NCBI GenBank assembly: GCA_009845905.1
Contig: VXYS01000009.1
Coordinates: 62,001-126,000 of the forward strand
DNA: 64,000 nucleotides
Source of the DNA: Gammaproteobacteria bacterium
GTDB taxonomy: Bacteria; Pseudomonadota; Gammaproteobacteria; Steroidobacterales; Foliamicaceae
Reading direction: 5' to 3'
The translations under genes were made by a program, and so were the position numbers. The notes beneath the pieces were generated by a model. It did no database searches, was not told where the DNA came from, and worked only from the letters and a program-made list of their open reading frames with translations. Shown here piece after piece: positions 16,696 to 26,786 of the stretch (its first letter is position 1; every line of letters begins with the position of its first letter).

Positions 16696-18572
16696 TGCGC
16701 ACGGGCCACCAGGTCCGGCGGCGCATTGCCCGCCAGGTAGGTCTCGAGAAGACGGCTGGCCACCTCGGCGGCGGGGCCGGAGCCCGAACCGCCGTTCTCC
16801 ACGATCACGGCAATCGCAATGACGGGATCGTGGACCGGGGCGAAAGCCACGAACAGCGAATGGTCCCGGAAGCGCTCCTCGACCTCTTCGGGCATCTCCT
16901 CGTCGTCCTGCGGCATCGCCCGCACCTGCGAGGTCCCGGTCTTGCCCGCCATCCGGAAGTCGAGCCGCGCGCCGGTGGCCCTGGCGGTTCCGCGCGGTCC
17001 GTGAACGACGGCAACCATGGAATCGACGACCGTGCGCCAGTGTTCCACCGCTTCCGGAGCCAGCGTGCCGGTCTGCACCGGCGGCATCCGCACCAGGTTG
17101 CCGCTTGCCGGGTCGCGGATGGCCTCGACCAGCCGCGGCCTGTAGCGCCGCCCCCGCATCGCAACCTGCGCGACCGCCTGCGCGAGTTGCAGGGGCGTCA
17201 CCGTCAGGTAGCCTTGGCCAATACCCGCCACGACGGTATCGCCCGGGAACCAGGGTTGCTGCGCGGGATCGATGAAATTGGCGCGTTTCCACGCCCTGGA
17301 GGGCACGATTCCTGCACTCTCGCCGGCCACGTCCAGGCCGGTCGGCGTGCCGAAGCCGAATTGAACGAGACTGTCATGCAAGCCTTCAACATTCATGTCG
17401 CGCGCCAGTCGGTAGAAATAGACGTCGCACGACTCGGCGACGGCATCATGCAGATTCATCGGGCCATGGCCTTCCCGCTTCCAGTCCCGGAAGACCCGCC
17501 GACTCCCCGGCAGCCGGAAGCTGCCCCAGCAATTGACGCTATGGTCCGCCTCGCGATGCCCGGCCGTCAGGGCGGAGAACGCCAGCATCGGCTTGATGGT
17601 CGAGCCCGGAGGATAGGTTCCGCGCACTGCCCGGTTGAACATGGGCCGGTCGGTGTTGCGGTTCAGTTCGGCAAAGGTGGCGCTGTCCATGCCGGCAACG
17701 AAATCGTTGGGATCAAAAGCCGGGCTGCTGACCAGGACCAGCACGCCGCCGTCCCGGGGATCGATTGCGACTACCGCGCCCCTTCGCGATTCCATGGCGG
17801 CGTACGCCTCCGCCTGAAGGTTTCTGTCCAGCGCCAGGAGCAGGTCGGCCCCCGGTTCCGGTTCCAGTTCGCGCGTGCGCGAAAGCGGACGCCCGTAAGC
17901 ATTGGTAACGACTCGCTCGCTGCCCGCGCTGCCGCGCAGATAGTCCTCGTAACTGCCCTCCACGCCGGTCTTGCCGAGGTGGGATATACCGGCGTACTTT
18001 TCCGGTTCCAGGCGCGCCTTGTCCTCGGCGCTCACCGCGGTCACGTAACCCAGTCCGTGAGCGCCGGCCGCACCCAGGGGGTATTCCCTGAGCAGCAATC
18101 CCTCGATGTCCACACCGGCGAAACGGTGCCGCACAACCGCAAACCTGGCGACCAGCTCGTCGTTCAGGCGGGTCCGTATCGGAATGGCCTCGAAGGGCTG
18201 TGAGCGTCGCGAGGATTCAATCAGCTCGGGCTGGGTGTCCGCATCGAGGATTCCGGAATGCGCCAGGCGCTCGAGCGTGCCGGCCAGGTCATCGACCTGT
18301 TCCGGTACCAGGGTCAGGCGGAATCCGGCCCGGTTGGCCACGATTACTTCCCCGTTGCGGTCGAGGATGACGCCGCGCCGCGGTGGCACCTTGCGGCCCT
18401 GCACCTGGTTGCCCAGGGCCTGTCCGGCGTAGTAGCCGTGCTGGATCAATTGCAGGTAACTCAGTCGGGCAAGAAGCACGCACGACAGGAGCCCCAGCAG
18501 AAAAACCAGATAGGTGGCCCGCCGGACGAGCGTGCCCTGCTCCACGTGCCGGCTTGGCGGGCGGGTCGCCAT
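16692..18572 (-). CDS. mrdA: Penicillin-binding protein 2
   Basis: PBP2 is the transpeptidase of lateral wall synthesis. The 626-residue protein has one N-terminal membrane helix (about residues 17-40), a PBP dimerisation domain, and the transpeptidase motifs SxxK in YPPGSTIKPM, SxN-type SCD in AVAESCDVYFYR, and KTG in MAGKTGTSQ. It lies between mreD (6 bases away) and rodA (4-base overlap), the conserved elongasome order. Confidence 0.96.
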   Translation of the reverse strand: MATRPPSRHVEQGTLVRRATYLVFLLGLLSCVLLARLSYLQLIQHGYYAGQALGNQVQGRKVPPRRGVILDRNGEVIVANRAGFRLTLVPEQVDDLAGTLERLAHSGILDADTQPELIESSRRSQPFEAIPIRTRLNDELVARFAVVRHRFAGVDIEGLLLREYPLGAAGAHGLGYVTAVSAEDKARLEPEKYAGISHLGKTGVEGSYEDYLRGSAGSERVVTNAYGRPLSRTRELEPEPGADLLLALDRNLQAEAYAAMESRRGAVVAIDPRDGGVLVLVSSPAFDPNDFVAGMDSATFAELNRNTDRPMFNRAVRGTYPPGSTIKPMLAFSALTAGHREADHSVNCWGSFRLPGSRRVFRDWKREGHGPMNLHDAVAESCDVYFYRLARDMNVEGLHDSLVQFGFGTPTGLDVAGESAGIVPSRAWKRANFIDPAQQPWFPGDTVVAGIGQGYLTVTPLQLAQAVAQVAMRGRRYRPRLVEAIRDPASGNLVRMPPVQTGTLAPEAVEHWRTVVDSMVAVVHGPRGTARATGARLDFRMAGKTGTSQVRAMPQDDEEMPEEVEERFRDHSLFVAFAPVHDPVIAIAVIVENGGSGSGPAAEVASRLLETYLAGNAPPDLVARAQ

Positions 18573-18578
18573 GCGCGG

Positions 18579-19034
18579 TCAGACCCTGAGGAACAGGAAC
18601 GCGATCAGGATCAGCACGCCCCCGCTCATCAGGCTGCTTGCAAGCCCGGCCCAGGAGCCCGCGTAATCGAACCAGCCCCCGATCAGCGCCACGACACTCA
18701 GGTACGCCGTCATCATCAGCATCGCCAGGAGAAACCTGAGCCAGGGAGGCGACGAGACGACCCAGTGGCGCATATTGGCGGCCAGAAAAACCAGCAAGGT
18801 GGCCGCCAGCGCGTGCAGACCCAGTGGCGAGCCCACCAGCAGGTCCTGAAGCAGCCCGGCGACTGCCGCCAGCGCAAGACGCGCGTCCTCGGGAGCGGCC
18901 AGGACCAGCCAGATCAGCGCGACGGCCAGCCAGGGAGGCTGCCACAGGCCCACGAGCTGCGGCAGCGGCACCACGCTTATCAGCAAGGCCACGCCCACAA
19001 GCGCGTAGTTCCGCGCAACGGCGCCTTCCGTCAT
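18579..19034 (-). CDS. mreD: Rod shape-determining protein MreD
   Basis: A 151-residue integral membrane protein with five hydrophobic stretches. MreD connects MreC with the PBP2/RodA synthase. Sequence conservation in the family is weak, but length, hydrophobicity, the segment RLALAAVAGLLQDLLVGSPLGLHA (spread over residues 53-77), and its place between mreC (4-base overlap) and mrdA make the call safe. Confidence 0.94.
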   Translation of the reverse strand: MTEGAVARNYALVGVALLISVVPLPQLVGLWQPPWLAVALIWLVLAAPEDARLALAAVAGLLQDLLVGSPLGLHALAATLLVFLAANMRHWVVSSPPWLRFLLAMLMMTAYLSVVALIGGWFDYAGSWAGLASSLMSGGVLILIAFLFLRV

Positions 19035-19948
19035 GATCCTGCGGCGGCGGCGGGTGAGTCGCCGTTGACCGGGCCCGGTTCCGCGCCCGGCTGCAGCGGC
19101 TCCGAACGCAGCAAAAGCACCTGGCGCGGACTTTCGAGGTTGGCGGAGGGCGTCACGAAGGCTTCCAGGAAAGCCTCGCCCGAAGAGTTGCGGACATCCT
19201 CCACCACGCCGACCCGCAATCCCGCGGGGAACAGGCCGCCGCTGCCGGAACTGACCACGGTATCCCCCTGGTTCACGTCGGCATGGGCCGGCACGAAAGG
19301 CAGCAGCAGGCGATGATCCCTGCGGCCGGTGCCCAGGGCTATCGCCTGCAGTCCGGTGCGCTCGAACATGACCGGCAGGGCGTGATTGGCGTCGCTGATC
19401 AGCAGCGCCTCCGAAGTAACGAGGTAGTCGCGGGTCACCTGGCCGACCACCCCGCCGGAATCGACTACCGGCTGTCCGATATACGCCCCCTGCCGGCTGC
19501 CCTTGTTCAGGGTCACTCGGTGGCGGGAGGGATCCGGATTTCCGGGCAGGGTCTCAGCCGTCAGATTGTCCGAGCCGAGCTGGGCGTTCAGCGTGTGCAG
19601 CGAACGCAACACTTCGTTCTCGGATTTCAGCGCCGCCATCTGCTGCAAGTCCACGTCCTGCCGCAACAGCTGCGTGCGCAGGTCCTGGTTTTCGCGCATC
19701 AGGGACGATTGATCGCGGAAATAGCCCTGAACCCCGCGAAAGCCGCCGGAAACGAGGCGCACGGTCGCCTGCACCGGCACAAGCATCAATTCACCGACCC
19801 CGCGCACCTTCTGGACGGCGGGAAAGTTCGCTTCGACGACCAGCAGGCCGAAACTCAACAGGCAGATCAGCAGGCACTCGCCGGCGCGGCTCGGCCCTTT
19901 TCGCCTTCGAAAGCGATCCGCCCTGAGCGTTGCGGTCCACCGGGTCAC
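19031..19948 (-). CDS. mreC: Rod shape-determining protein MreC
   Basis: A 305-residue bitopic protein. A basic N-terminus and one membrane helix (about residues 24-42) are followed by a coiled-coil stretch (SLMRENQDLRTQLLRQDVDLQQ, residues about 83-104) and the double beta-barrel periplasmic domain with VVDSGGVVGQVT and VVSSGSGGLFPAGLRVGVV. MreC scaffolds the elongasome and activates PBP2. The C-terminal tail is a short Pro/Ala/Gly-rich segment. It lies 21 bases after mreB and overlaps mreD by 4. Confidence 0.95.
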   Translation of the reverse strand: MTRWTATLRADRFRRRKGPSRAGECLLICLLSFGLLVVEANFPAVQKVRGVGELMLVPVQATVRLVSGGFRGVQGYFRDQSSLMRENQDLRTQLLRQDVDLQQMAALKSENEVLRSLHTLNAQLGSDNLTAETLPGNPDPSRHRVTLNKGSRQGAYIGQPVVDSGGVVGQVTRDYLVTSEALLISDANHALPVMFERTGLQAIALGTGRRDHRLLLPFVPAHADVNQGDTVVSSGSGGLFPAGLRVGVVEDVRNSSGEAFLEAFVTPSANLESPRQVLLLRSEPLQPGAEPGPVNGDSPAAAAGS

Positions 19949-19969
19949 GGCGCTACCCCATCTGACCCC

Positions 19970-21037
19970 TCAGTCCCACCGCGGGCCGGCGATCTCGCTG
20001 GCGAAACGCACCGTTCCCTGGGTTTCCACCAGGTGTCCGCAACCGCGCACCACGCAGGTCAACGGATCCTCGGCCACGAAGGCGGGTACCGCCGCGCGTT
20101 CCCGTATGAGCGAATCCAGCTTCGGCAGCAGCGCGCCGCCGCCGGCCAGGACCAGGCCGCGCTGGCTGATGTCGGCGCCCAGCTCCGGCGGGGTATGCGA
20201 GAGGACGTCCAGCACCGCCTGCACGATTTCCTCCAGGGTGTCGTTCAGGGCGTCGCGCACCTCGTTGCTGTTCAGCGTGAACTGGGAGTGCAGGCCGCGG
20301 GAAAGACTGCGTCCGTGCAACTTGATTTCGCTGATTTCCTCGCCGGGGTAGGCGCTGGCCACCTCGCGCTTGATCACTTCGGCCTGGCTGGGTCCGATCG
20401 ACATACCGTGGTTGCGCCGCACGTACTGCACGATGGCGTCGTCCATCCGGGTTCCGCCGGCCTTGACGGAGCGCGCGTAGACCACGCTCGACATCGACAG
20501 GACCGCGACTTCCGAGGTGCCGCCGCCAATGTCCACCACCATGTTGCCGCAGGGCCGGTGGACCGGCAGCCCCGCGCCTATGGCCGCGACGATGGGCTCG
20601 TCCACGACGAACACCTCGCGCGCGCCCGCGTCGCGGGCCGATTCCTCAATGGCCCGGCGATCCACCGGCGTGGCCCCGTGCGGGACGCAGATCACCAGGC
20701 GACGGACGGCCGGGCGAAAGAAACCCAGGCCCAGGGCCTTGATGATGAAATGCTTGAGCATCTGCTCGGCGACTTCGTAGTTGGCGATCACGCCATCCTT
20801 CAGGGGCTTGACGATCTGCAGATCGCACGGCGTGCGTCCCAGCATTCCGAACGCTTCCGCGCCGATGGCCAGCACGCCGTCCGAACCGACATCGGCCCCG
20901 CGCCGAAGCGCAACGACGGAGGGCTCGTTCAGGACGATCCCCCTCCCGCAGACGTATACAAGGGTGTTGGCGGTGCCCAGATCTATGGCCAGATCCACGG
21001 CCAGCCGCTCTATGAAACCACGGACAAAATTGCTCAT
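19970..21037 (-). CDS. mreB: Rod shape-determining actin homologue MreB
   Basis: MreB forms membrane-associated filaments that orient cell-wall synthesis. The 355-residue protein has the actin-fold phosphate-1 loop DLGTANTLVY, phosphate-2 VDIGGGTSEVAVLS, and adenosine-binding LAGGGALLPKLD. Length is close to the usual 345. It is the first gene of the minus-strand mreBCD-mrdA-rodA-mltB-rlpA-dacA cluster. It diverges from gatC across 92 bases that must hold both promoters. Confidence 0.98.
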   Translation of the reverse strand: MSNFVRGFIERLAVDLAIDLGTANTLVYVCGRGIVLNEPSVVALRRGADVGSDGVLAIGAEAFGMLGRTPCDLQIVKPLKDGVIANYEVAEQMLKHFIIKALGLGFFRPAVRRLVICVPHGATPVDRRAIEESARDAGAREVFVVDEPIVAAIGAGLPVHRPCGNMVVDIGGGTSEVAVLSMSSVVYARSVKAGGTRMDDAIVQYVRRNHGMSIGPSQAEVIKREVASAYPGEEISEIKLHGRSLSRGLHSQFTLNSNEVRDALNDTLEEIVQAVLDVLSHTPPELGADISQRGLVLAGGGALLPKLDSLIRERAAVPAFVAEDPLTCVVRGCGHLVETQGTVRFASEIAGPRWD

Positions 21038-21129
21038 CGGCCCAGCACATCCCTGGGAGCGGACACTCCCTTGAAATCCCGCAAATCATAGCAGATCGAG
21101 CAAAACAGCCCTATAGTATTCGCCGCGAA

Positions 21130-21456
21130 ATGAACAACCTCCAGACACCCAGGGACCCTGAGCCGGCCGACGATTTCTCGGACGAGGAACTGCTGCGCGT
21201 GGCGCAACTGACCCGCCTTGCGCTGGAGGAAGGCGAGAAGGAAGAGCTGGTCAGCACGCTGCGCCGGATCATCGGATTCGTGCAGGTATTGCAGCAGCTC
21301 GATACCGGCGACGTGGAACCCATGGTGCATCCGCTGGATCTCGCGCTCCCCCTGCGAACCGACGAAGTCACGGAGACCGATGTGCGCGCGGACGCACAGG
21401 CCTGCGCGCCGGATGTCGTGGACGGCCTGTACCGCGTGCCCAGGGTCATCGAGTAG
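21130..21456 (+). CDS. gatC: Asp/Glu-tRNA amidotransferase subunit C
   Basis: GatC is the small stabilising subunit of the GatCAB enzyme that converts mischarged Glu-tRNAGln or Asp-tRNAAsn to the amide forms. The 108-residue protein has the family start SDEELLRVAQLTRLALEE and the later VEPMVHPLDLALPLRTDEV. It is followed by gatA after 3 bases. The N-terminus carries about 15 extra residues ahead of the conserved region. Confidence 0.96.
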   Translation: MNNLQTPRDPEPADDFSDEELLRVAQLTRLALEEGEKEELVSTLRRIIGFVQVLQQLDTGDVEPMVHPLDLALPLRTDEVTETDVRADAQACAPDVVDGLYRVPRVIE

Positions 21457-21459
21457 CCG

Positions 21460-22938
21460 ATGATCGACTTCTCGCTGAGCGGTCTTCGACGCGCGCTGGA
21501 CTCGGGCGACATCGGCAGCGTGGAACTCACGCAGGCGTGCCTGGACCGGATAGAGGAACGGAATCCCGAGCTGAACGCGTTCCTGACCGTGTGCGGCGAA
21601 TCGGCGCTCGACGGGGCGCGCCGGGCCGATGCCGGCCGGACGAACGGCGGCGCCCTGGCGGGGATACCCCTGGCCCACAAGGACATCTTCTGTACCCGGG
21701 GCGTGCGCACCACGGCCGGATCGCGAATCCTGGACAACTTCGTTCCGCCCTACGACGCCACCGTCGTGGAACGGCTGGCGGCGGACGGGGCGTTGCTGAT
21801 CGGCAAGACCAACATGGACGAATTCGCGATGGGCTCGTCCAACGAGACGAGCTATGCCGGGCCGGTTCGCAATCCCTGGAACCCTTCCCGCTCGCCGGGC
21901 GGATCGTCGGGCGGATCGGCCGCCGCCGTAGCCGCCGGCCTGGTTCCGGCGGCGACCGGCACGGACACCGGCGGATCGGTGCGCCAGCCGGCGGCCATGT
22001 GCGGGCTGACCGGCTTCCGGCCGAGCTACGGGCGGATTTCGCGCTACGGAATGATCGCGTTCGCCTCGAGCCTGGACCAGGCCGGCTCTATTACTCGCAC
22101 GGCCGAGGACGCGGCCCTGCTGCTGGACAGCATGGCCGGCCACGATCCGCGTGACTCGACCTGCGCGGAGCGCGACGGCGAGGACTACTCGGGCTCCCTG
22201 CAGGGTATGAAGGGCAATGTGCTCAAGGGCGTGCGCGTAGGTATCGTGAAGGAGTTCATGGACGAGGGCCTGGACGCCCGCTGCCGGCAGGTGTTCGTCG
22301 ACAACATGGAAACCCTGCGCGGCATGGGGGCGGTCGTTACCGAAGTTTCGCTGCCGCGGCTGCCGCTCTCGGTTCCGGTCTATTACGTCGTCGCGCCCGC
22401 CGAGTGCTCGTCCAACCTGTCGCGCTTCGACGGCGTGCGATTCGGTCTCCGCGAAGCGGGCGCCGACAGCCTGGAGGAACTGTATACAAGGACCCGCCGG
22501 GCGGGCTTCGGCGAGGAGGTCCGGCGCCGCATACTGGTGGGTGGCTGGGTGCTGTCCAAGGGGTACTTCGACGCCTATTACCTGCAGGCGCAGCGCGTGC
22601 GCCGGCTGGTCGCGGCCGATTTCGGCAAGGCCTTCGAAACGGTGGACCTGCTGGCGGGACCGACCGCACCCGCTCCGGCGTTCGGGATCGGCGAGAAGAT
22701 CGACGACCCGATCCAGATGTACTTGAACGACGTCTATACCATCGGCGCCAGCCTGGCCGGAATCCCCGCCATTTCGATTCCCGCCGGTACGGTGGACGGG
22801 CTGCCGGTGGGATTGCAGCTCATGGGCCGGCCGTTTGCCGAGGTGGAAGTATTGCGCGCCGCGCACGCCTACCAACTGGAAACGGACTGGCATCGACTGT
22901 GGCCGCCAGGCGCGTCGGCGCCCGTCGGCTCGGCTTGA
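21460..22938 (+). CDS. gatA: Asp/Glu-tRNA amidotransferase subunit A
   Basis: GatA is the glutaminase subunit and an amidase-signature protein. In its 492 residues the Ser-cisSer-Lys triad is visible: the lysine in IPLAHKDIFCT, the cis-serine in PGGSSGGSAAAVAAG, and the nucleophilic serine in TGTDTGGSVRQPA. Length is normal. It sits between gatC and gatB, 14 bases before gatB. A 658-residue overlapping frame that runs into gatB is a shadow. Confidence 0.97.
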   Translation: MIDFSLSGLRRALDSGDIGSVELTQACLDRIEERNPELNAFLTVCGESALDGARRADAGRTNGGALAGIPLAHKDIFCTRGVRTTAGSRILDNFVPPYDATVVERLAADGALLIGKTNMDEFAMGSSNETSYAGPVRNPWNPSRSPGGSSGGSAAAVAAGLVPAATGTDTGGSVRQPAAMCGLTGFRPSYGRISRYGMIAFASSLDQAGSITRTAEDAALLLDSMAGHDPRDSTCAERDGEDYSGSLQGMKGNVLKGVRVGIVKEFMDEGLDARCRQVFVDNMETLRGMGAVVTEVSLPRLPLSVPVYYVVAPAECSSNLSRFDGVRFGLREAGADSLEELYTRTRRAGFGEEVRRRILVGGWVLSKGYFDAYYLQAQRVRRLVAADFGKAFETVDLLAGPTAPAPAFGIGEKIDDPIQMYLNDVYTIGASLAGIPAISIPAGTVDGLPVGLQLMGRPFAEVEVLRAAHAYQLETDWHRLWPPGASAPVGSA

Positions 22939-22952
22939 CGGGAGATCGCGCG

Positions 22953-24380
<1,428 letters not shown>

Positions 24381-24405
24381 CAGCATGCCATGGCGCTTTG
24401 ATATC

Positions 24406-24512
24406 GCCCTTCATTGCCCCCTTTCCTCCGGGGGACGCATAAACCCGTCCATGGGGCTCGGTTCCGCCATCCTGGCTCCACACGCCCCCAGAGGAAAGGG
24501 GCAATGAAGGGC
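24406..24512. repeat. Interspersed palindrome, copy E
   Basis: Arms 24406-24434 and 24485-24512 pair along almost their full length with one bulged C and one mismatch. The core (GACGCATAAACCCGTCC, GGTTCCGCCATCCTGG) is in plus orientation. It lies between gatB and the ABC ATPase gene, whose ATG is 12 bases after the right arm. Confidence 0.9.
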
Positions 24513-24523
24513 TACGGCAGTAG

Positions 24524-25228
24524 ATGACGACGTCTGCAATACGTACGCGCGAACTGACGCGGACCTACCGGATGGGAACCGATACCGTGGTCGCGCTGTG
24601 CGATGTCAGCCTCGCGGTACGGCCGAACGAGTACCTGGCCGTCACGGGCCCGTCCGGATCGGGAAAATCGACGCTGATGAACCTGCTCGGCTGCCTGGAG
24701 ACGCCCACGGCGGGAGACTACTGGCTGAACGGCGTGCACGTGTCGCGCATGAACGGCCGGGAGCTGGCCAGGGTGCGCAACCGGCAGGTGGGTTTCGTGT
24801 TTCAGACCTTCAATCTGCTGGAGCGCTGCAGCGCCGTGCAAAACGTGGAGGCGCCCCTGATCTATGCCCGGATGCGCCGCCGCGAGCGTCTGAAGCGGGC
24901 GACCGAGGCCCTGGAACGGGTCGGGCTGGCCGACCGCCTTGCGCACCGGCCCAGCCAGCTCTCCGGAGGGCAGCGGCAAAGAGTGGCGATTGCGCGTGCG
25001 CTGGTTACGCGCCCGAGCATCTTGCTGGCGGACGAACCGACGGGTAATCTGGACTCGGCCACCGGAGCGGAAGTCCTGACGTTGTTCGATTCACTGCACA
25101 GCGACGGTCACACGTTGATCGTGGTTACCCATGACGCCGGCATCGCCGCCCGCGCCGAGCGCAGGATCGAGATGCTGGACGGCAGGATCACCGCCGACAG
25201 CGGCGCGCCTGGTAAAGCCTGTGCTTGA
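24524..25228 (+). CDS. ABC transporter ATP-binding protein, MacB/LolD type
   Basis: A 234-residue nucleotide-binding subunit with Walker [11 protein letters not shown]-loop in [10 protein letters not shown], signature [15 protein letters not shown], Walker [16 protein letters not shown], and the switch histidine in VVTHDAG. The [12 protein letters not shown] pattern puts it in the MacB/LolD/FtsE branch, which powers FtsX-type permeases. It is followed by a membrane-fusion adaptor gene, but no permease gene is nearby. Its last four codons lie inside the left arm of palindrome F, so the repeat and the 3' end of the gene are fused. Confidence 0.93.
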   Translation: MTTSAIRTRELTRTYRMGTDTVVALCDVSLAVRPNEYLAVTGPSGSGKSTLMNLLGCLETPTAGDYWLNGVHVSRMNGRELARVRNRQVGFVFQTFNLLERCSAVQNVEAPLIYARMRRRERLKRATEALERVGLADRLAHRPSQLSGGQRQRVAIARALVTRPSILLADEPTGNLDSATGAEVLTLFDSLHSDGHTLIVVTHDAGIAARAERRIEMLDGRITADSGAPGKACA

Positions 25229-25325
25229 TTCCCCCTTTGCGTGGAGCGTCGGCGGCAGGACAGCCGCCGCCGAGCCCCATGGACGGGTTCATGCGTCTCC
25301 ACGCAAAGGGGGAATCAAGCACAGG
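25218..25325. repeat. Interspersed palindrome, copy F (overlaps a gene end)
   Basis: Perfect 29-bp arms at 25218-25246 and 25297-25325. The core is in minus orientation, opposite to the flanking genes, and carries the same internal GC hairpin variant as copy C. The left arm includes the final codons and stop of the ABC ATPase gene, and the right arm is its exact inverted copy. It covers the junction with the adaptor gene, where it obscures the adaptor's start codon. Confidence 0.9.
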
Positions 25326-26786
25326 CGAGGGACAACGAGAACGCTGTGGCCCGGCGGTGCGGCTTTCGGACTGATGCTGGTCCTGGCCGGCTGCGCGGAA
25401 GAACCGGCGCCCGAGCCGCAGGCCTACGACCAGGCGCCCGTGGAGCTTCGCGACATCCGCGTGTTCGTGGAGGCCGCCGGCGCGGTCGAACCGCTGCGCA
25501 CCGTGGAACTGAAATCCAAGGCTTCCGGCGAGATACTCGCGATCAACGCCGAGAACGGCGATCCGGTTGAGCGCTCCGCCCTGCTGGTGCGGATCGACAA
25601 GCGCATCCCCACCAACAACCTGGCCCAGGCCGAGGCGGCGCTGAAAGCCGCGGAGTCGCGCCAGTCCATCGCCGAACTGCAGATGGAGCGCGCGGAAAGG
25701 CTGGTGGCCGACAACACGATCACCGACAGCGAGTTTGAAGAGACTGCGCTTTCGCTTTCGGAAGCCGAGGCGCAACTGGTTCGCGCCCGCGTGGACGTGG
25801 AAAACGCCCACATCGCGCTGGACGATACCGACGTGCTGGCGCCGATCGACGGCACCATCATCGAGCGCAATGTCGAGCCCGGACAGGTCATTTCATCGCC
25901 GACCCAGGACGTGGGCGGCGGCACGCTGCTTTTGCGCATGGCCGACCTGCGCCGGGTCCTCGTGCGCACCCGCGTGGACGAGACCGACATCGGCAAAATC
26001 AACGCCGGCATGCAGGCGCAAGTCAAGGTGGCGGCCTATCCCGCCCGCGAATTCACCGGTTACGTGGAGAAGATCGAGCCGCTGGCCGTGATCGAACAGA
26101 ACGTCACGATGTTCTCGGTCCTGATCCTGCTCGACAACCCCGACTCGTTGCTGCTCCCGGGCATGAACGCCGAGGTTCAGATCAAGATCGCCGAGGAACT
26201 CGAGGCGCCGGCCGTGCCGATGGCGGCGCTGCGCACGATCGACGACATCGAGGCGACCGCGCACATGCTGAACTGGCCGTACAGCAACCTCCACGACGCG
26301 GTCATGAAGGAACGGGAAGAGACCGGCGACGGCGGGCAGCCGGACCCGGCGGCAATGTCACGGCCCGATCCCGGGGATTTCGCCCGCCAGCAGAACCGCA
26401 CCGGGCAGCGCCCGCAGCCCGGACCCGAGCAGCGCGCGGCCATGCGCAGGGCCATGGGCGACGCGATACGCAATCAGCCGCGGCGCGTGGGGCGCCCCTG
26501 GACGGGCGGCGCGAGACCGGGCGGCGGTCCCGGCCGGCGCTTCCAGCGGCAGGAGCGGGATTACGACTTCAGGGCGGAATACTGGGTGCTGGTCATGCGT
26601 GACGACGGACCGGCGCCGGCCTGGGTCCGCACGGGCCTGAGCGACTTCGAGTACTCGGTCGTGCTCGCGGGACTCGAGGAGCACGACGAGGTCCTGCTGC
26701 TGCCCAGCGCGGGACTCTACGAATCGCAGTCCAACCTGCGCAACTGGATGCGCCGGCGCGCCGGCGGCCTGCCCGGCATCGGCTAG
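25221..26786 (+). CDS. Periplasmic adaptor (membrane-fusion) lipoprotein, MacA/RND type
   Basis: An HlyD/MacA-like adaptor. After a hydrophobic segment ending LMLVLAGC (lipobox) come a lipoyl-like half-motif, a coiled-coil hairpin (LAQAEAALKAAESRQ, SLSEAEAQLVRARVDVE), the second lipoyl half DVLAPIDGTIIERNVEPGQV, and a beta-barrel domain. About 120 residues late in the protein are Arg/Pro/Gly-rich low complexity, an unusual insertion. The start is unresolved: GTG 25221 and ATG 25131 lie in or before palindrome F, ATG 25374 leaves almost no signal peptide, and a CTG at 25344 is also possible. Such adaptors link an ABC permease to TolC; the permease is missing here. The stop overlaps that of the convergent amine oxidase. 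Confidence 0.8.
   Translation: MLDSPFAWSVGGRTAAAEPHGRVHASPRKGGIKHRRGTTRTLWPGGAAFGLMLVLAGCAEEPAPEPQAYDQAPVELRDIRVFVEAAGAVEPLRTVELKSKASGEILAINAENGDPVERSALLVRIDKRIPTNNLAQAEAALKAAESRQSIAELQMERAERLVADNTITDSEFEETALSLSEAEAQLVRARVDVENAHIALDDTDVLAPIDGTIIERNVEPGQVISSPTQDVGGGTLLLRMADLRRVLVRTRVDETDIGKINAGMQAQVKVAAYPAREFTGYVEKIEPLAVIEQNVTMFSVLILLDNPDSLLLPGMNAEVQIKIAEELEAPAVPMAALRTIDDIEATAHMLNWPYSNLHDAVMKEREETGDGGQPDPAAMSRPDPGDFARQQNRTGQRPQPGPEQRAAMRRAMGDAIRNQPRRVGRPWTGGARPGGGPGRRFQRQERDYDFRAEYWVLVMRDDGPAPAWVRTGLSDFEYSVVLAGLEEHDEVLLLPSAGLYESQSNLRNWMRRRAGGLPGIG

Noticed and set aside
15589..17292. 567-codon frame as an extended RodA
   Set aside because: The extra N-terminal part is an alternate frame of mrdA; the start at 16695 gives the normal RodA length and the usual 4-base overlap.
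21112..21117. TATAGT as a -10 element for gatC
   Set aside because: No acceptable -35 lies 15-18 bases upstream and the leader would be only about six bases long; too weak to list.
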